Source of the DNA: an uncultured Veillonellaceae bacterium
GTDB lineage: Bacteria > Bacillota > Negativicutes > Veillonellales > Dialisteraceae
Length of the DNA stretch: 38,529 nt
NCBI GenBank assembly: GCA_927353735.1
Contig: CAKMIA010000012.1
Span: forward strand, 1-38,529
Direction of reading: 5' to 3'
In this document: positions 1 through 7,749 of the stretch, piece after piece
Numbering within the stretch: the stretch's first letter is position 1
How the letters are laid out: every line of letters starts with the position of its first letter
Made by a program: the position numbers and the translations under genes
The notes under the pieces: generated by a model
What the model was told of the DNA's origin: nothing
What the model saw: only the letters and a program-made list of their open reading frames with translations
Database searches by the model: none

Positions 1-1
1 G

Positions 2-166
2 CTCGCCCTCCTTTTCATCAGTCACGACCCGGCGGCGGTGCAGGCTCTCTGCGGGCGGGTGCTCATCATGGACGGAGGGCGCATCGCTGAGGAGGGACCG
101 GCGGAGAGCATCTTCCGTACGCCGCAGTCCGAAGCGGGCCGCCGTCTGGCGGAGGGGCTGTTCTGA
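2..166 (+). CDS. ABC transporter ATP-binding protein, C-terminal fragment (peptide/nickel type)
   Basis: Only the last 54 residues lie in the window; the gene starts before base 1. The fragment opens with the H-loop (FISHDPAAV), followed by a beta strand and the segment VLIMDGGRIAEEGPAESIF. This is the standard end of an ABC ATPase, and the closing 'E-x-G-P-A-E-x-I-F-x-x-P' pattern is typical of the Opp/Dpp/Nik importer ATPases. It would power uptake of peptides, nickel or a similar solute at the inner face of the cytoplasmic membrane. Walker A, Walker B and the signature motif are outside the window, so the substrate cannot be called. The neighbouring permease genes presumably lie upstream. 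Confidence 0.8.
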   Translation, partial: LALLFISHDPAAVQALCGRVLIMDGGRIAEEGPAESIFRTPQSEAGRRLAEGLF

Positions 167-169
167 GGG

Positions 170-230
170 ACGGCCTCTTTTTTTGTGCCTCGGGGCGCGG
201 GGAATTTTTCTCCGCCCGGGCGGAGGCCGT
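170..230. repeat. Inverted repeat between the ABC ATPase and tyrS
   Basis: ACGGCCTC (170-177) and GAGGCCGT (223-230) are perfect 8-base complements. Inside them GCGGGGA and TCTCCGC can form a second stem. A run of seven T follows the left arm. It could be an end-of-operon structure or part of a longer tyrS leader in read-through transcripts. Confidence 0.45.
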
Positions 231-248
231 GAAATGAAGCTGGAAATA

Positions 249-257
249 TGCTATATT
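249..257 (+). promoter_or_regulatory. Extended -10 promoter candidate for tyrS
   Basis: TGcTATATT is an extended -10 element; a weak -35 (GTGAAA) lies 17 bases upstream at 229-234. Transcription would begin near 264, leaving a leader of about 80 bases that contains the hairpin at 274-317. Confidence 0.45.
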
Positions 258-273
258 TATACAAAGCACATCG

Positions 274-317
274 GGCAGGAAAGGGCGGCTCCACAGAGCG
301 GCTTTTTTCTTCCTGCC
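274..317 (+). terminator. Attenuator-like hairpin in the tyrS leader
   Basis: GGCAGGAA (274-281) pairs perfectly with TTCCTGCC (310-317). A nested stem GCTC-CACA-GAGC (288-299), extended by GC pairs across one mismatch, is followed at once by six T (303-308). The nested stem plus T run looks like an intrinsic terminator placed between promoter and gene. No T-box motif is present here. Confidence 0.4.
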
Positions 318-343
318 ACAGACGGAAAGAAAGGATGAAACTG

Positions 344-1597
344 ATGAATATTATCGACGAATTGAAATGGCGCGGCGCAGTGAACCAGCAGACGGACGAA
401 GAAGGGCTCTACAAGCTCTGCGGAGAGCAGTCCATCGCGCTGTACTGCGGCATCGACCCCACGGGGGACAGCATGCACGTGGGCCATCTCATCCCCTTCA
501 TGATCCTGAAGCGCTTCCAGATGGCGGGCCATCATCCGTACATCGTCATCGGCGGCGGCACCGGTGCCATCGGCGATCCCTCCGGCCGCAAGACGGAGCG
601 CGTGCTCCAGTCGGCGGAGCAGGTGCACTACAATGCGGAATGCCTCACCGCGCAGATGCAGAAGCTCTTCGGCGGAGACGGCACGTTCTCCATCGTCAAT
701 AACTACGACTGGCTGTCGAAGATCTCCCTCCTCGATTTCCTCCGCGACTACGGCAAGCTCTTCAGCGTGAACGCCATGCTCGCGAAGGACGTGGTGGCCT
801 CCCGCCTCGAGACGGGCATTTCCTTCACGGAATTTTCCTACCAGATCCTCCAGTCCATCGACTTCTATCAGCTGTACAAGACCTACCACATCCAGCTCCA
901 GATCGGCGGCGCGGACCAGTGGGGCAACATCACCAATGGCATCGAAATGATGCGCAAGAAGGAAGGCATCACCGGCGTGTACGGCCTCACCATCCCGCTC
1001 ATGCTGAAGGCGGACGGCACGAAGTTCGGCAAGAGCGCCGGCGGCGCGGTATGGCTCGATCCGAAGAAGACCTCGCCCTATGAATTCTTCCAGTTCTGGT
1101 TCAATCAGGACGACCGGGACGTGGTGAAATACCTGAAATACTTCACCTTCCTCTCCCACGAGGAGATCGACGCGCTGGAAGCGGAAACGAAGGAACATCC
1201 GGAGCACCGGCAGGCCCAGCGCCGCCTCGCCGAGGAAGTGACCCGCTTCGTTCACGGCGATGCCGGTCTGGAAGAAGCGGAGCGCGTGACGAAGGCGCTC
1301 TTCACGGGCGACGTGGCCGATCTGTCCGGCGCAGAGATCGAAGGGGCCTTCCGCAATACCGCAGGCGGCGTGATCCCCGAAGCACCGATGAACATCATCG
1401 ACGCCCTCATCGCCGGCGGCGTGGAGAAATCGAAGCGCCAGGCCCGTGAGGACGTGAAGAACGGCGCCATCCGCGTGAACGGCGAGGCCGTGCGCGATAC
1501 GGAAGCGCAGATCACCGCCCATCCCCACACGGACGGACGCTATGTGATCGTCCGCAAGGGCAAGAAAAACTATTTCCTGCTGGAAGTAAAAGCATAA
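344..1597 (+). CDS. tyrS: Tyrosyl-tRNA synthetase
   Basis: Charges tRNA-Tyr with tyrosine in the cytoplasm; class I synthetase, 417 residues, a normal length for the bacterial enzyme. The HIGH signature is HVGH at residues 45-48, following the YCGIDPT segment that lines the tyrosine pocket. The KMSKS signature is KFGKS near residues 227-231. The C-terminal ~70 residues (VEKSKRQAREDVKNGAIRVN region) form an S4 RNA-binding domain. An open frame continues upstream to 248, but AAGGA at 331-335 sits eight bases before the ATG at 344, so I chose that start; ATG 335 is too close to the site. It heads a run with three following genes that overlap or nearly touch. A terminator-like hairpin lies in its leader. 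Confidence 0.95.
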   Translation: MNIIDELKWRGAVNQQTDEEGLYKLCGEQSIALYCGIDPTGDSMHVGHLIPFMILKRFQMAGHHPYIVIGGGTGAIGDPSGRKTERVLQSAEQVHYNAECLTAQMQKLFGGDGTFSIVNNYDWLSKISLLDFLRDYGKLFSVNAMLAKDVVASRLETGISFTEFSYQILQSIDFYQLYKTYHIQLQIGGADQWGNITNGIEMMRKKEGITGVYGLTIPLMLKADGTKFGKSAGGAVWLDPKKTSPYEFFQFWFNQDDRDVVKYLKYFTFLSHEEIDALEAETKEHPEHRQAQRRLAEEVTRFVHGDAGLEEAERVTKALFTGDVADLSGAEIEGAFRNTAGGVIPEAPMNIIDALIAGGVEKSKRQAREDVKNGAIRVNGEAVRDTEAQITAHPHTDGRYVIVRKGKKNYFLLEVKA

Positions 1598-1610
1598 TAA
1601 GGAGACACCC

Positions 1611-1985
1611 ATGAATTTCCGTTTTGACCACAACAATTTCAATGTACTGGATCTGAAGAAGAGCATCGCTTTCTATGAAGAGGCGCTGGGCCTCCATGAA
1701 ACGGGACGCATCGACGGCCCGGACGGAGCGTTCATCATCGTCTACATGGGCGACGGCGAATCGAAGCACCGTCTGGAGCTGACCTGGCTGCGGGACCGCA
1801 AGGAACCGTACAATCTGGGGGACAACGAATTCCATCTGGCCTTCACCACGCCGGACATGGAAGCGGCTCATGCGCTCCATGCGAAGATGGGCTGCATCTG
1901 CTACGAAAATCCGGAGATGGGCATTTATTTCATCACCGACCCGGATAATTACTGGCTGGAAATCGTTCCGGAACAGAAGGCATGA
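1611..1985 (+). CDS. VOC/glyoxalase-fold protein, lactoylglutathione lyase-like
   Basis: A 124-residue single-domain protein of the vicinal oxygen chelate fold, with paired beta-alpha-beta-beta-beta modules. The N-terminal pattern F-D-H-N-N-F-N-V-x-D-L-x-K-S-I-A-F-Y and the C-terminal F-I-T-D-P-D-N-Y-W-L-E-I-V-P are classic glyoxalase I-type signatures. His7, the Glu in HRLELTW, His in EFHLAF and Glu in WLEI are the likely metal ligands. Glyoxalase I removes methylglyoxal, but many VOC proteins of this size act on other substrates, so the reaction is inferred. AGGAG precedes the ATG by seven bases; tyrS ends 13 bases upstream and tcdA overlaps the end. Confidence 0.8.
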   Translation: MNFRFDHNNFNVLDLKKSIAFYEEALGLHETGRIDGPDGAFIIVYMGDGESKHRLELTWLRDRKEPYNLGDNEFHLAFTTPDMEAAHALHAKMGCICYENPEMGIYFITDPDNYWLEIVPEQKA

Positions 1986-2674
1986 AGCCCTTTTCCGAAC
2001 GGACGGCCCGGGTGATCGGGGAAGCGGGCACGAAGCGGCTCGCCGGGAAGTCTGCGGCGGTCTTCGGCGTGGGCGGCGTCGGCTCCTACGCGGCGGAGGC
2101 GCTCATCCGCGCCGGCGTGGGGCGTCTCTTCTTCATCGACGGCGACACGGTGGAGGAGACGAACCTGAACCGGCAGCTCGTGGCGGACCTGACGACCCTC
2201 GGACGGCCGAAGGCGGAGGTCATGGCCGAGCGGGCGCGCCGGGTGAATCCGGACTGCCGCGCAGAGGCCCTCGTCCGCCGGTATCAGCCGGGAGACCGGC
2301 CGTGGCTGGCGGAGCTGGCGCCGGATTTCGTGATCGACGCCATCGACGATGTGCCGGCGAAAACGGCGCTCGCCGGGGACTGCCTCAGTCTGGGCATCCC
2401 CGAGGCCTCGTCCATGGGGACGGGGAACCGGCTCCATCCGGAGATGCTGGAGGTGTCCGACATTTATAAAACGTCGGTGTGTCCGCTGGCGCGGCGCATG
2501 CGGCGGGAGCTGAAGGCGCGGGGTGTGCCCCGGCTGACGGTGGTCTGGTCGCGGGAGAATCCCGTCCGGACCGGCAGCGGCGCCGTAGGCTCGGTGTCCT
2601 TCGTTCCGCCGGCGGCGGGGATGATCCTCGCGGGCATCGCCGTGCGGACGCTGCTGAAGGAGGAAACAAAATGA
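1982..2674 (+). CDS. tcdA: tRNA threonylcarbamoyladenosine dehydratase (CsdL/TcdA)
   Basis: An E1-like ThiF/MoeB-fold enzyme of 230 residues. In the family it uses ATP to cyclise t6A37 of tRNA into ct6A. The nucleotide-binding loop is GVGGVGSYAAE (residues 29-39), followed by FIDGDTVEETNLNRQ, the adenylation arginine motif (N-x-N-R-Q). The segment DFVIDAIDDVPAKTAL is the usual second signature. The family's C-terminal S-V-S-F-V-P-P-A-A-G is present. The start ATG overlaps the previous stop (ATGA), so translation is coupled. An alternative would be another E1-like protein, but the length and the end sequence favour TcdA. Confidence 0.9.
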   Translation: MKPFSERTARVIGEAGTKRLAGKSAAVFGVGGVGSYAAEALIRAGVGRLFFIDGDTVEETNLNRQLVADLTTLGRPKAEVMAERARRVNPDCRAEALVRRYQPGDRPWLAELAPDFVIDAIDDVPAKTALAGDCLSLGIPEASSMGTGNRLHPEMLEVSDIYKTSVCPLARRMRRELKARGVPRLTVVWSRENPVRTGSGAVGSVSFVPPAAGMILAGIAVRTLLKEETK

Positions 2675-3291
2675 AGTACACGGTGCGCCGTCCGGAATGG
2701 TTCACGCTGACCATTGACGGCCGGCCCCATTACGGCTACGATCAGGAGTGGTACCCGGACCGGTGGCAGAAGCTCGCCGGCTGCGGGCCCACCACGGGCT
2801 CGGTGATCATCGCCTACATCGAGACGAAGGAGACGGGGATGGCAGTGGCCACACAGGAGGCGGCGCTGGCGAAGATGCTCACCTTCTGGCCCTACGCCAC
2901 GCCGCGGATGCACGGGCTGTACAAGACGCGGTGGCTCATGGAGGGGGTCGCGTCGTATCTGGCGGATCACCGGCTCCGGGGCCGGGCTGATATGATGACG
3001 GTGCCGCTCCTGCGGCCTCTGCGCCCGAAGGCGGCCGCGCTGGCGGACTACATCCGGGAGGGGCTGGAGGCAGACGCGCCGCTGGGATTCCTGAATCTCC
3101 ACAACGGCGGCAACAGCGCGCTCTACAGCTGGCACTGGATGCCCTTCATCGCGCTGGAGAAGAGCGCAGACGGGCGGTACACCGGCACGGTCCTCGACGA
3201 GGGGCGGATGATCGATTTCGACCTGGGTGCGTGGCTCCGGGACAGCCAGTTCGGCGGCGGCTTCGTGCGCGTCATGGATACGGACAAATAA
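2671..3291 (+). CDS. Cytoplasmic papain-like-fold protein (C39-like peptidase family), function unknown
   Basis: 206 residues, with no signal peptide or membrane segment. The motif WQKLAGCGPTTG (around residues 32-43) matches the oxyanion Gln plus catalytic Cys block of C39-like papain-fold peptidases. A likely catalytic His sits in the WHWMPF segment after an aromatic-rich strand (around residue 155), as the family requires. The protein is short and has no ABC partner, so it is not a bacteriocin exporter. The start ATG at 2671 overlaps the tcdA stop (ATGA) behind AAGGAGG; the reading frame is open further upstream but lies inside tcdA. Whether it is a peptidase, an amidase or inactive cannot be told from sequence. 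Confidence 0.65.
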   Translation: MKYTVRRPEWFTLTIDGRPHYGYDQEWYPDRWQKLAGCGPTTGSVIIAYIETKETGMAVATQEAALAKMLTFWPYATPRMHGLYKTRWLMEGVASYLADHRLRGRADMMTVPLLRPLRPKAAALADYIREGLEADAPLGFLNLHNGGNSALYSWHWMPFIALEKSADGRYTGTVLDEGRMIDFDLGAWLRDSQFGGGFVRVMDTDK

Positions 3292-3304
3292 AGGAATAAA
3301 AAGA

Positions 3305-3332
3305 ACGCATCGGGCAGCCGGTGCGTTTTTTT
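3305..3332 (+). terminator. Intrinsic terminator after the tyrS operon
   Basis: ACGCATCGG and CCGGTGCGT form a nine-pair stem (one G-T) with a four-base loop, followed by seven T. Confidence 0.85.
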
Positions 3333-3381
3333 GCGGTGTGATACAATGAAAGAAAACCGATTTCCCGGGAGGAGGGATCTT

Positions 3382-3861
3382 ATGAAATGCAAATGGATGG
3401 CGGCGCTGGCGGCAGCGCTGCTCATGCCGGCCGCAGCCGGCGCGGTGAGCCCGGCGGAGCTGGCGGACAGCACGAAGTACCGCCCGCTGTACATGACCGA
3501 GGCGGGCACGGTGTACGCCGATCTTTCGAGCATTCACACGGGGGACCCCGTGGAGGGACAGCTCCCGCTCATTCAGGCGGACATCTACATGGAGAGCTAC
3601 CAGCCGTCTCCGGACTATGACACGGTGGTCTCGGGGAAACTGGTGCAGTACGTCTTCGCCTATCACACGAAGCTTCTGGCCATGCACCGCACGGGAGAGG
3701 GCAGCGTCCCGCTCCAGTATTACGCGGACAACCGGCTCTTCGGCATCTTCGATGCGGACGGGAAGCCTGCCAACGTATCGCCCCAGCTGGGCGAGGCGCA
3801 GTCCATCGCCATCACCGGCGAGGCGCAGGACCTTTATCTGAATCTCTACCGCACCCTCTGA
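3382..3861 (+). CDS. Secreted hypothetical protein
   Basis: 159 residues with a clear Sec signal peptide (KCK, then an Ala/Leu core, ending AAAGA near residue 21). The mature part resembles other small exported Negativicutes proteins in style only: Y-M-T-E-A-G-T-V-Y-A-D-L-S-S and two later beta-rich stretches. I do not recognise a family. GGAGGAGGG lies six bases before ATG 3382; an upstream in-frame ATG at 3346 has no ribosome site and would bury the signal peptide. Terminators on both sides (3305-3332 and 3871-3895) make it a single-gene unit. It probably acts in the periplasm. Confidence 0.7.
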   Translation: MKCKWMAALAAALLMPAAAGAVSPAELADSTKYRPLYMTEAGTVYADLSSIHTGDPVEGQLPLIQADIYMESYQPSPDYDTVVSGKLVQYVFAYHTKLLAMHRTGEGSVPLQYYADNRLFGIFDADGKPANVSPQLGEAQSIAITGEAQDLYLNLYRTL

Positions 3862-3870
3862 GCGGACCCG

Positions 3871-3895
3871 ATCCCCGGCTTGCCGGGGATTTTTT
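3871..3895 (+). terminator. Intrinsic terminator
   Basis: ATCCCCGG-CTTG-CCGGGGAT is a perfect eight-pair stem followed by six T. Confidence 0.9.
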
Positions 3896-3911
3896 ACGGG
3901 TGCCCATCGGC

Positions 3912-3940
3912 TGGACAGCTCGGGGGAAATATGATACATT
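3912..3940 (+). promoter_or_regulatory. Promoter candidate for the metallo-beta-lactamase-fold gene
   Basis: TGGACA (3912-3917), a 17-base spacer and TACATT (3935-3940). The match is moderate and lies directly after a terminator, 60 bases before the start codon. Confidence 0.45.
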
Positions 3941-3999
3941 AGGCACAGGCATAGTATGTGCGAAAAAAGTAAATGAAAAAGCATCAACGGAGAATGCAT

Positions 4000-5073
4000 A
4001 TGAGACTCAGCATAGCAGGCGGCTGCGGCGATTTCGGGCGCAGCTGCTTTTTTGTATCTGGAAATCAGCATGCGTACATCGTAGACTGCGGCACGTCAAC
4101 GGACGGGAAGGACCGGGTGCCGGACCTGACGGCGGACGAGATCCGCGGGGCGGAATACCTCTTCCTCACCCATTCGCACCGTGACCACACCGGCGCGGTG
4201 GAGTATGCAGAGCGGATGGGCTTTTCCGGCCCGGTATTCATGTCCGCTCAGACCTACCGGCAGCTCGGCTACAAGCCGAAGAATGCGGTCATCATGGATT
4301 CGACGGCTCCCGAGGTGGAGCTCCTGCCGGATTTCGTGCTCCAGTGGGGCCGCACGGGCCACTGCTGCGGCGCGGTGTGGTACGCCATCACCTGTGAGGG
4401 AAAGACCGCGTTCTTTTCCGGGGACTACCGGGAGGGCGATCCCTTTTACCGGAACGACCCGGTGCGGGACCTGACGGCGGATATCGCCGTGATCGACGCG
4501 GCGTATCCCACGGACGAGACGGGCGATGTCATGCGGGAGCGGTTCCTGGACCGGGCGGAGGCCATCCTGAAGGAGGGCCGGGCGCTCATCCTGCCGGTGC
4601 CGCGCTTCGGCCGGGGCCTGTCCATCGCGGCGTCGCTCTATCTGCGCACCGGCGGAGCGTATCCCATGGCGATGGACACGCGGCTGTACCGGGAATGGCG
4701 CACCTTCGCGCGGCGGAAATATTTCGTGAAGCCCGGCATCTGGGAGGTGCCCGTGGAGGCCTTCTCCCTGTGGGACGGGCAGAGCGCGGACGCGCCGGGG
4801 GCGTATTTCCTCACGGACGCCCAGCTCACCCACGCGGGGAGCCGCCAGCTGGCGGACCACTCGCCGGACGCGGCGATCCTTCTCTCGGGGAGCCTTCACG
4901 GCTACGGCCGGGCCCGGGACTTTGTGGAGGCCGGACGGGCGGAGCAGGCGCTGTGGCCGAACCATATGACCTACGGGGAGATGCAGGCCCTCGCCGGAGC
5001 GAACCATTTCGGCACGGTGGTGCCCTATCACGACCCGGGGCGTCAGCCGGAGCAGCGGGTCTTTGAATTCTGA
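4000..5073 (+). CDS. Metallo-beta-lactamase-fold hydrolase (RNase/exonuclease-like)
   Basis: 357 residues. The zinc motif THSHRDHTGA (residues ~52-61) is the signature HxHxDH of the metallo-beta-lactamase superfamily. Later ligands fit: H in GRTGHCCGAV, D in FSGDYREGDP and a final H near VVPYHDPG. The middle (around 180-290) is inserted as in beta-CASP-type nucleases (RALILPVPRFGRG corresponds to the usual 'P-x-F-A-x-G-R' segment). A role in RNA processing is therefore plausible but inferred. GGAGA at 3989-3993 is spaced for ATG 4000; ATGs at 3973 and 3994 are badly placed. It has its own promoter candidate. Confidence 0.75.
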   Translation: MRLSIAGGCGDFGRSCFFVSGNQHAYIVDCGTSTDGKDRVPDLTADEIRGAEYLFLTHSHRDHTGAVEYAERMGFSGPVFMSAQTYRQLGYKPKNAVIMDSTAPEVELLPDFVLQWGRTGHCCGAVWYAITCEGKTAFFSGDYREGDPFYRNDPVRDLTADIAVIDAAYPTDETGDVMRERFLDRAEAILKEGRALILPVPRFGRGLSIAASLYLRTGGAYPMAMDTRLYREWRTFARRKYFVKPGIWEVPVEAFSLWDGQSADAPGAYFLTDAQLTHAGSRQLADHSPDAAILLSGSLHGYGRARDFVEAGRAEQALWPNHMTYGEMQALAGANHFGTVVPYHDPGRQPEQRVFEF

Positions 5074-5127
5074 CGGCGCGGGCCCGCAGGCGGACGCAAT
5101 TCTCCGAAGCGGGAGTCCGATGCTCTG

Positions 5128-5136
5128 TGATATAAT
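5128..5136 (+). promoter_or_regulatory. Extended -10 promoter of the universal stress protein gene
   Basis: TGaTATAAT is a perfect extended -10 element, with no recognisable -35. Transcription would start near 5143, 39 bases before the gene. Confidence 0.65.
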
Positions 5137-5181
5137 AGTAAAGAAGCAAAACGCTCAAAATCCGGAAAGGCGGTGTATTAA

Positions 5182-5628
5182 ATGATCAGTTACAAAAAAA
5201 TCCTCGTTCCTTACGATGGCTCCGAGCACGCGAAAAAAGCGCTCCAGCAGGCCGTGGACCTTGCACAGGCGGGCGGCGGCGAGCTCTGTATCGCCAGCGT
5301 CTGCAATATCGTATCGGTGATGAGCAATTTTGACCAGGTCTCCATTGCGGAAGGCTGCCTCACCACGCAGCTGTCGCAGGATCTGGAAAAACAGTGCCGT
5401 GCGGATCTGGCAGAGGCGGAAGCGATGGTGCCCGCCGGTGTGAAATCGGAATCCCGCTTTGAGGTCGGCTCTCCGGGACCGGTGCTGCTGCAGCTTGCCG
5501 ACGAGCTCGAATGTGATCTGGTCGTCATGGGCAGCCGGGGTCTTGGACCGCTGAAGGGCATCTTCATGGGCTCCGTTTCCAGCTATCTCGTAAGCCGCGC
5601 AAAATGCCCGGTATTGATCGTAAAGTAA
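5182..5628 (+). CDS. Universal stress protein, UspA family
   Basis: 148 residues, one Usp domain. It opens with KKILVPYDGSEHAKKAL, the usual first strand and Asp. Near the end it carries the ATP-binding signature G-x-x-G-(9)-G-S/T (GSRGLGPLKGIFMGSVSSYL, residues ~117-136), then CPVLIVK at the C terminus. Family members bind ATP or AMP, dimerise and are induced under starvation or oxidative stress; the specific role here is unknown. It is monocistronic, between an extended -10 promoter and a strong terminator. AAAGGCGG precedes the start. Confidence 0.9.
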   Translation: MISYKKILVPYDGSEHAKKALQQAVDLAQAGGGELCIASVCNIVSVMSNFDQVSIAEGCLTTQLSQDLEKQCRADLAEAEAMVPAGVKSESRFEVGSPGPVLLQLADELECDLVVMGSRGLGPLKGIFMGSVSSYLVSRAKCPVLIVK

Positions 5629-5632
5629 CAGA

Positions 5633-5661
5633 GGGGCCGCAATGCGCGGCCTTTCTTTTTT
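5633..5661 (+). terminator. Intrinsic terminator
   Basis: GGCCGC-AATGC-GCGGCC six-pair stem followed by a T-rich run (TTTCTTTTTT). Confidence 0.85.
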
Positions 5662-5704
5662 GCCGGACAGAGGATGTGCGGCGGAAAAGAAAGGAGGGCA
5701 CGCA

Positions 5705-7066
5705 ATGGATTCACATGGACAGTGGCTCAGAGAACGGCTGGACGAGTGGACGGCGGAGGGACTGATCCCGGAGGAGACCGCAGAGGCGCTCCGGGCGCGG
5801 TGCCCGGCCGGTCCGTCCTTCGTCTGGACGGGGCCTCTTTTTGCGGCGGCGCTGGTCTGTCTGGCCGCGGGGCTCGCCTTCACCGGCGCGGGGCTGTGGG
5901 GCTCCCTGCCGCAGGATGAGCGGTTCCTGCTGGCGGCGGGGCCGCTGGCGGTGTCGGTGATCGCGGCGGCGCTCTTCCTGCTGGGAGACAGCGCCATCCG
6001 TCCGGTGCGGCACCACGGTCCGGAGGGAGAGGCGCTCCCGGCGCACCGGGGGCTGCCGGTCTTTCTCCGGGAGGGCGTGGGCATTTTCCACGGGCTGGCC
6101 CTCACGGCGGCGGTGTGGATGGTGCACGATTCCTTCCTGCTGGACCCGGATATGTCGGGGCTGGCGGCAGGAGCGGCGCTGTGCCTGCTGGTGATGCTCT
6201 ATCTGCTCCGCTCGGCGGGGCTGGGCGTCATCTTCGCGGCGGATACGGCGTGGGCGGCATGGCTGTCGGCACCGTACGGCGGCTGGACCGGCGGCGCGGC
6301 GTGGGTGCTCCTCGCGGCGGGCTTCCCCTTCTTCTTCCTCCTTATCAGCGAAAAGCGGCAGGAGGCGGGGATCGCCTATGCGTGGGGCTGGATCGCGGCG
6401 GTGCTGGCGCTGACCTTCTTCACCGCGTCGGAGCCGATGTGGCAGGTGGTGTTCTTCTCCATCGCGGCGTCGCTCACATGGCTCATTGGCTCGGTGCTCC
6501 GGGCCTACGGCTGGATCGGCGCGGCGTTCCGCTTCTTCGGCGGCGCGGCGGTCTTCGGCGGCCTTCTGGCAGCGGCGTTCGGCTCGCCCTGGCGCGGCGC
6601 GGAGGGCAGCTGGTACCTGTGGGTGCTGCTGATCCTCTTCCTCGCGGCGGACGGGGTGCTCCTGCTCCGCGCGGCGGGGAAGAAGGAATGGCTCAGCACG
6701 GCGGCGGGCGTGACGCCCTTCGTGCTGGCCGCTGCGGCGCTTCTGGCGCTGTGGGACCGCAGCGGTGTGTCCTCGGCGGTGCTGGTATCGTGCTTCATCG
6801 TATTTCTGGCGGCGGCGGTCATCGGCCGGGGCCTCCAGAAGGGGCGGCGCTGGCAGATGGCCTCGGGCCTGCTTTTCCTCATGGCGGATGGCGTGGTCCG
6901 GCTGTGGGATTCGTCCCTGAGCTTCGGGCAGCGGGGGGCCTTCTTCCTCGTGGCGGGGCTGATGGCGGCGCTCCTGTGCGTGCTGCTCCGGCCGGCGCAT
7001 AAGAAAGCGCGCCCGCACCGCCGGCACGGACTTCCGGAAGAGACGGGAGGCGATGGCGATGCGTAG
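5705..7066 (+). CDS. DUF2157 multi-pass membrane protein
   Basis: 453 residues. A soluble N-terminal ~35 residues (WLRERLDEWTAEGLIPEETA) is the DUF2157 head. It is followed by about 10-12 very hydrophobic Leu/Ala/Gly/Phe segments from residue ~38 to ~435, with an Arg/Lys/His-rich tail (HKKARPHRRHG) that should be cytoplasmic. Genes of this family commonly sit next to a GDYXXLXY-domain gene, as here, where the next gene overlaps by eight bases. The function of the pair is not known; a membrane-bound complex is inferred. AGGAGGG lies seven bases before ATG 5705. Confidence 0.8.
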   Translation: MDSHGQWLRERLDEWTAEGLIPEETAEALRARCPAGPSFVWTGPLFAAALVCLAAGLAFTGAGLWGSLPQDERFLLAAGPLAVSVIAAALFLLGDSAIRPVRHHGPEGEALPAHRGLPVFLREGVGIFHGLALTAAVWMVHDSFLLDPDMSGLAAGAALCLLVMLYLLRSAGLGVIFAADTAWAAWLSAPYGGWTGGAAWVLLAAGFPFFFLLISEKRQEAGIAYAWGWIAAVLALTFFTASEPMWQVVFFSIAASLTWLIGSVLRAYGWIGAAFRFFGGAAVFGGLLAAAFGSPWRGAEGSWYLWVLLILFLAADGVLLLRAAGKKEWLSTAAGVTPFVLAAAALLALWDRSGVSSAVLVSCFIVFLAAAVIGRGLQKGRRWQMASGLLFLMADGVVRLWDSSLSFGQRGAFFLVAGLMAALLCVLLRPAHKKARPHRRHGLPEETGGDGDA

Positions 7067-7718
7067 AAAATGGCTGTGGATCGCCTTCCTGCTGGCGGCA
7101 GCGGTGGAATTTTTCCTCCTCATCTGGGTGCGGGGGGAATTCCGCACCGTGGAGGCGGAAGGGAAGGAATACGTCGTCCCCGTATCGGTGCAGTTCGCCG
7201 ATAATTTCTACGAAAAGAATTACATCACCCTCCATGTGCCGATCGACAAGGCGCAGTGGAGCGGACCGGCTGCTCCGGTGGCGGGGGAGAGCGTCTATGT
7301 CTCCATCCGGGCCGGAGAGAATGAAGCCATGGAGGTGCTGGGAGCGCAGCCGGACCAGCCCTCCGGAGAGTATCTCCTCGTGCGGGCAAAGCACCTCGAG
7401 GGGGATGTGCTGTATTTTGATTTCCCCTCAGACCGCCTGTACATGGATGAGGCGGACCGGCGGAAGATCCCCGTGACGGAGGTGGCGGAGCGCATCCAGG
7501 TGCGCGATCCCGATACGGGACGGACGGAGACGCGCATGAAGAATACGCTCACCGCGCGGGTCCGCGTGAAGGACGGCCGGGCGGTCATCACGGCGCTTCT
7601 GGTGAACGGCAGTCCCGTCACGGCGGCGTTCACCACGGTGGGGACCAATGCAGATGTGAAGTATGCCGCAAGCGGCAAGGAAAAGGACACGGTCGTTCCC
7701 ATGGGGGACGGGACCTGA
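7059..7718 (+). CDS. GDYXXLXY-domain membrane-anchored protein
   Basis: 219 residues: one N-terminal membrane segment (WLWIAFLLAAAVEFFLLIWV), then an extracytoplasmic domain. SGEYLLVRAKHL (around residue 104) is a variant of the GDYxxLxY motif, and VRVKDGRAVITALLVNGSPV near the end resembles the family's C-terminal beta hairpin. The partner is the DUF2157 gene immediately upstream. GGGAGG at 7045-7050 fits ATG 7059 (eight bases) better than ATG 7053 (two bases). The motif is imperfect, so family membership rests partly on context. Confidence 0.6.
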   Translation: MRRKWLWIAFLLAAAVEFFLLIWVRGEFRTVEAEGKEYVVPVSVQFADNFYEKNYITLHVPIDKAQWSGPAAPVAGESVYVSIRAGENEAMEVLGAQPDQPSGEYLLVRAKHLEGDVLYFDFPSDRLYMDEADRRKIPVTEVAERIQVRDPDTGRTETRMKNTLTARVRVKDGRAVITALLVNGSPVTAAFTTVGTNADVKYAASGKEKDTVVPMGDGT

Positions 7719-7749
7719 TGAGAGCCTGCGGCGCAGGCGCGGAGGCATC

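Noticed and set aside
257..1666. A 469-codon open frame on the minus strand opposite tyrS
   Set aside because: It is the mirror of the GC-rich codon bias of tyrS; the translation is Arg/His/Val-rich with no family pattern, whereas tyrS is certain.
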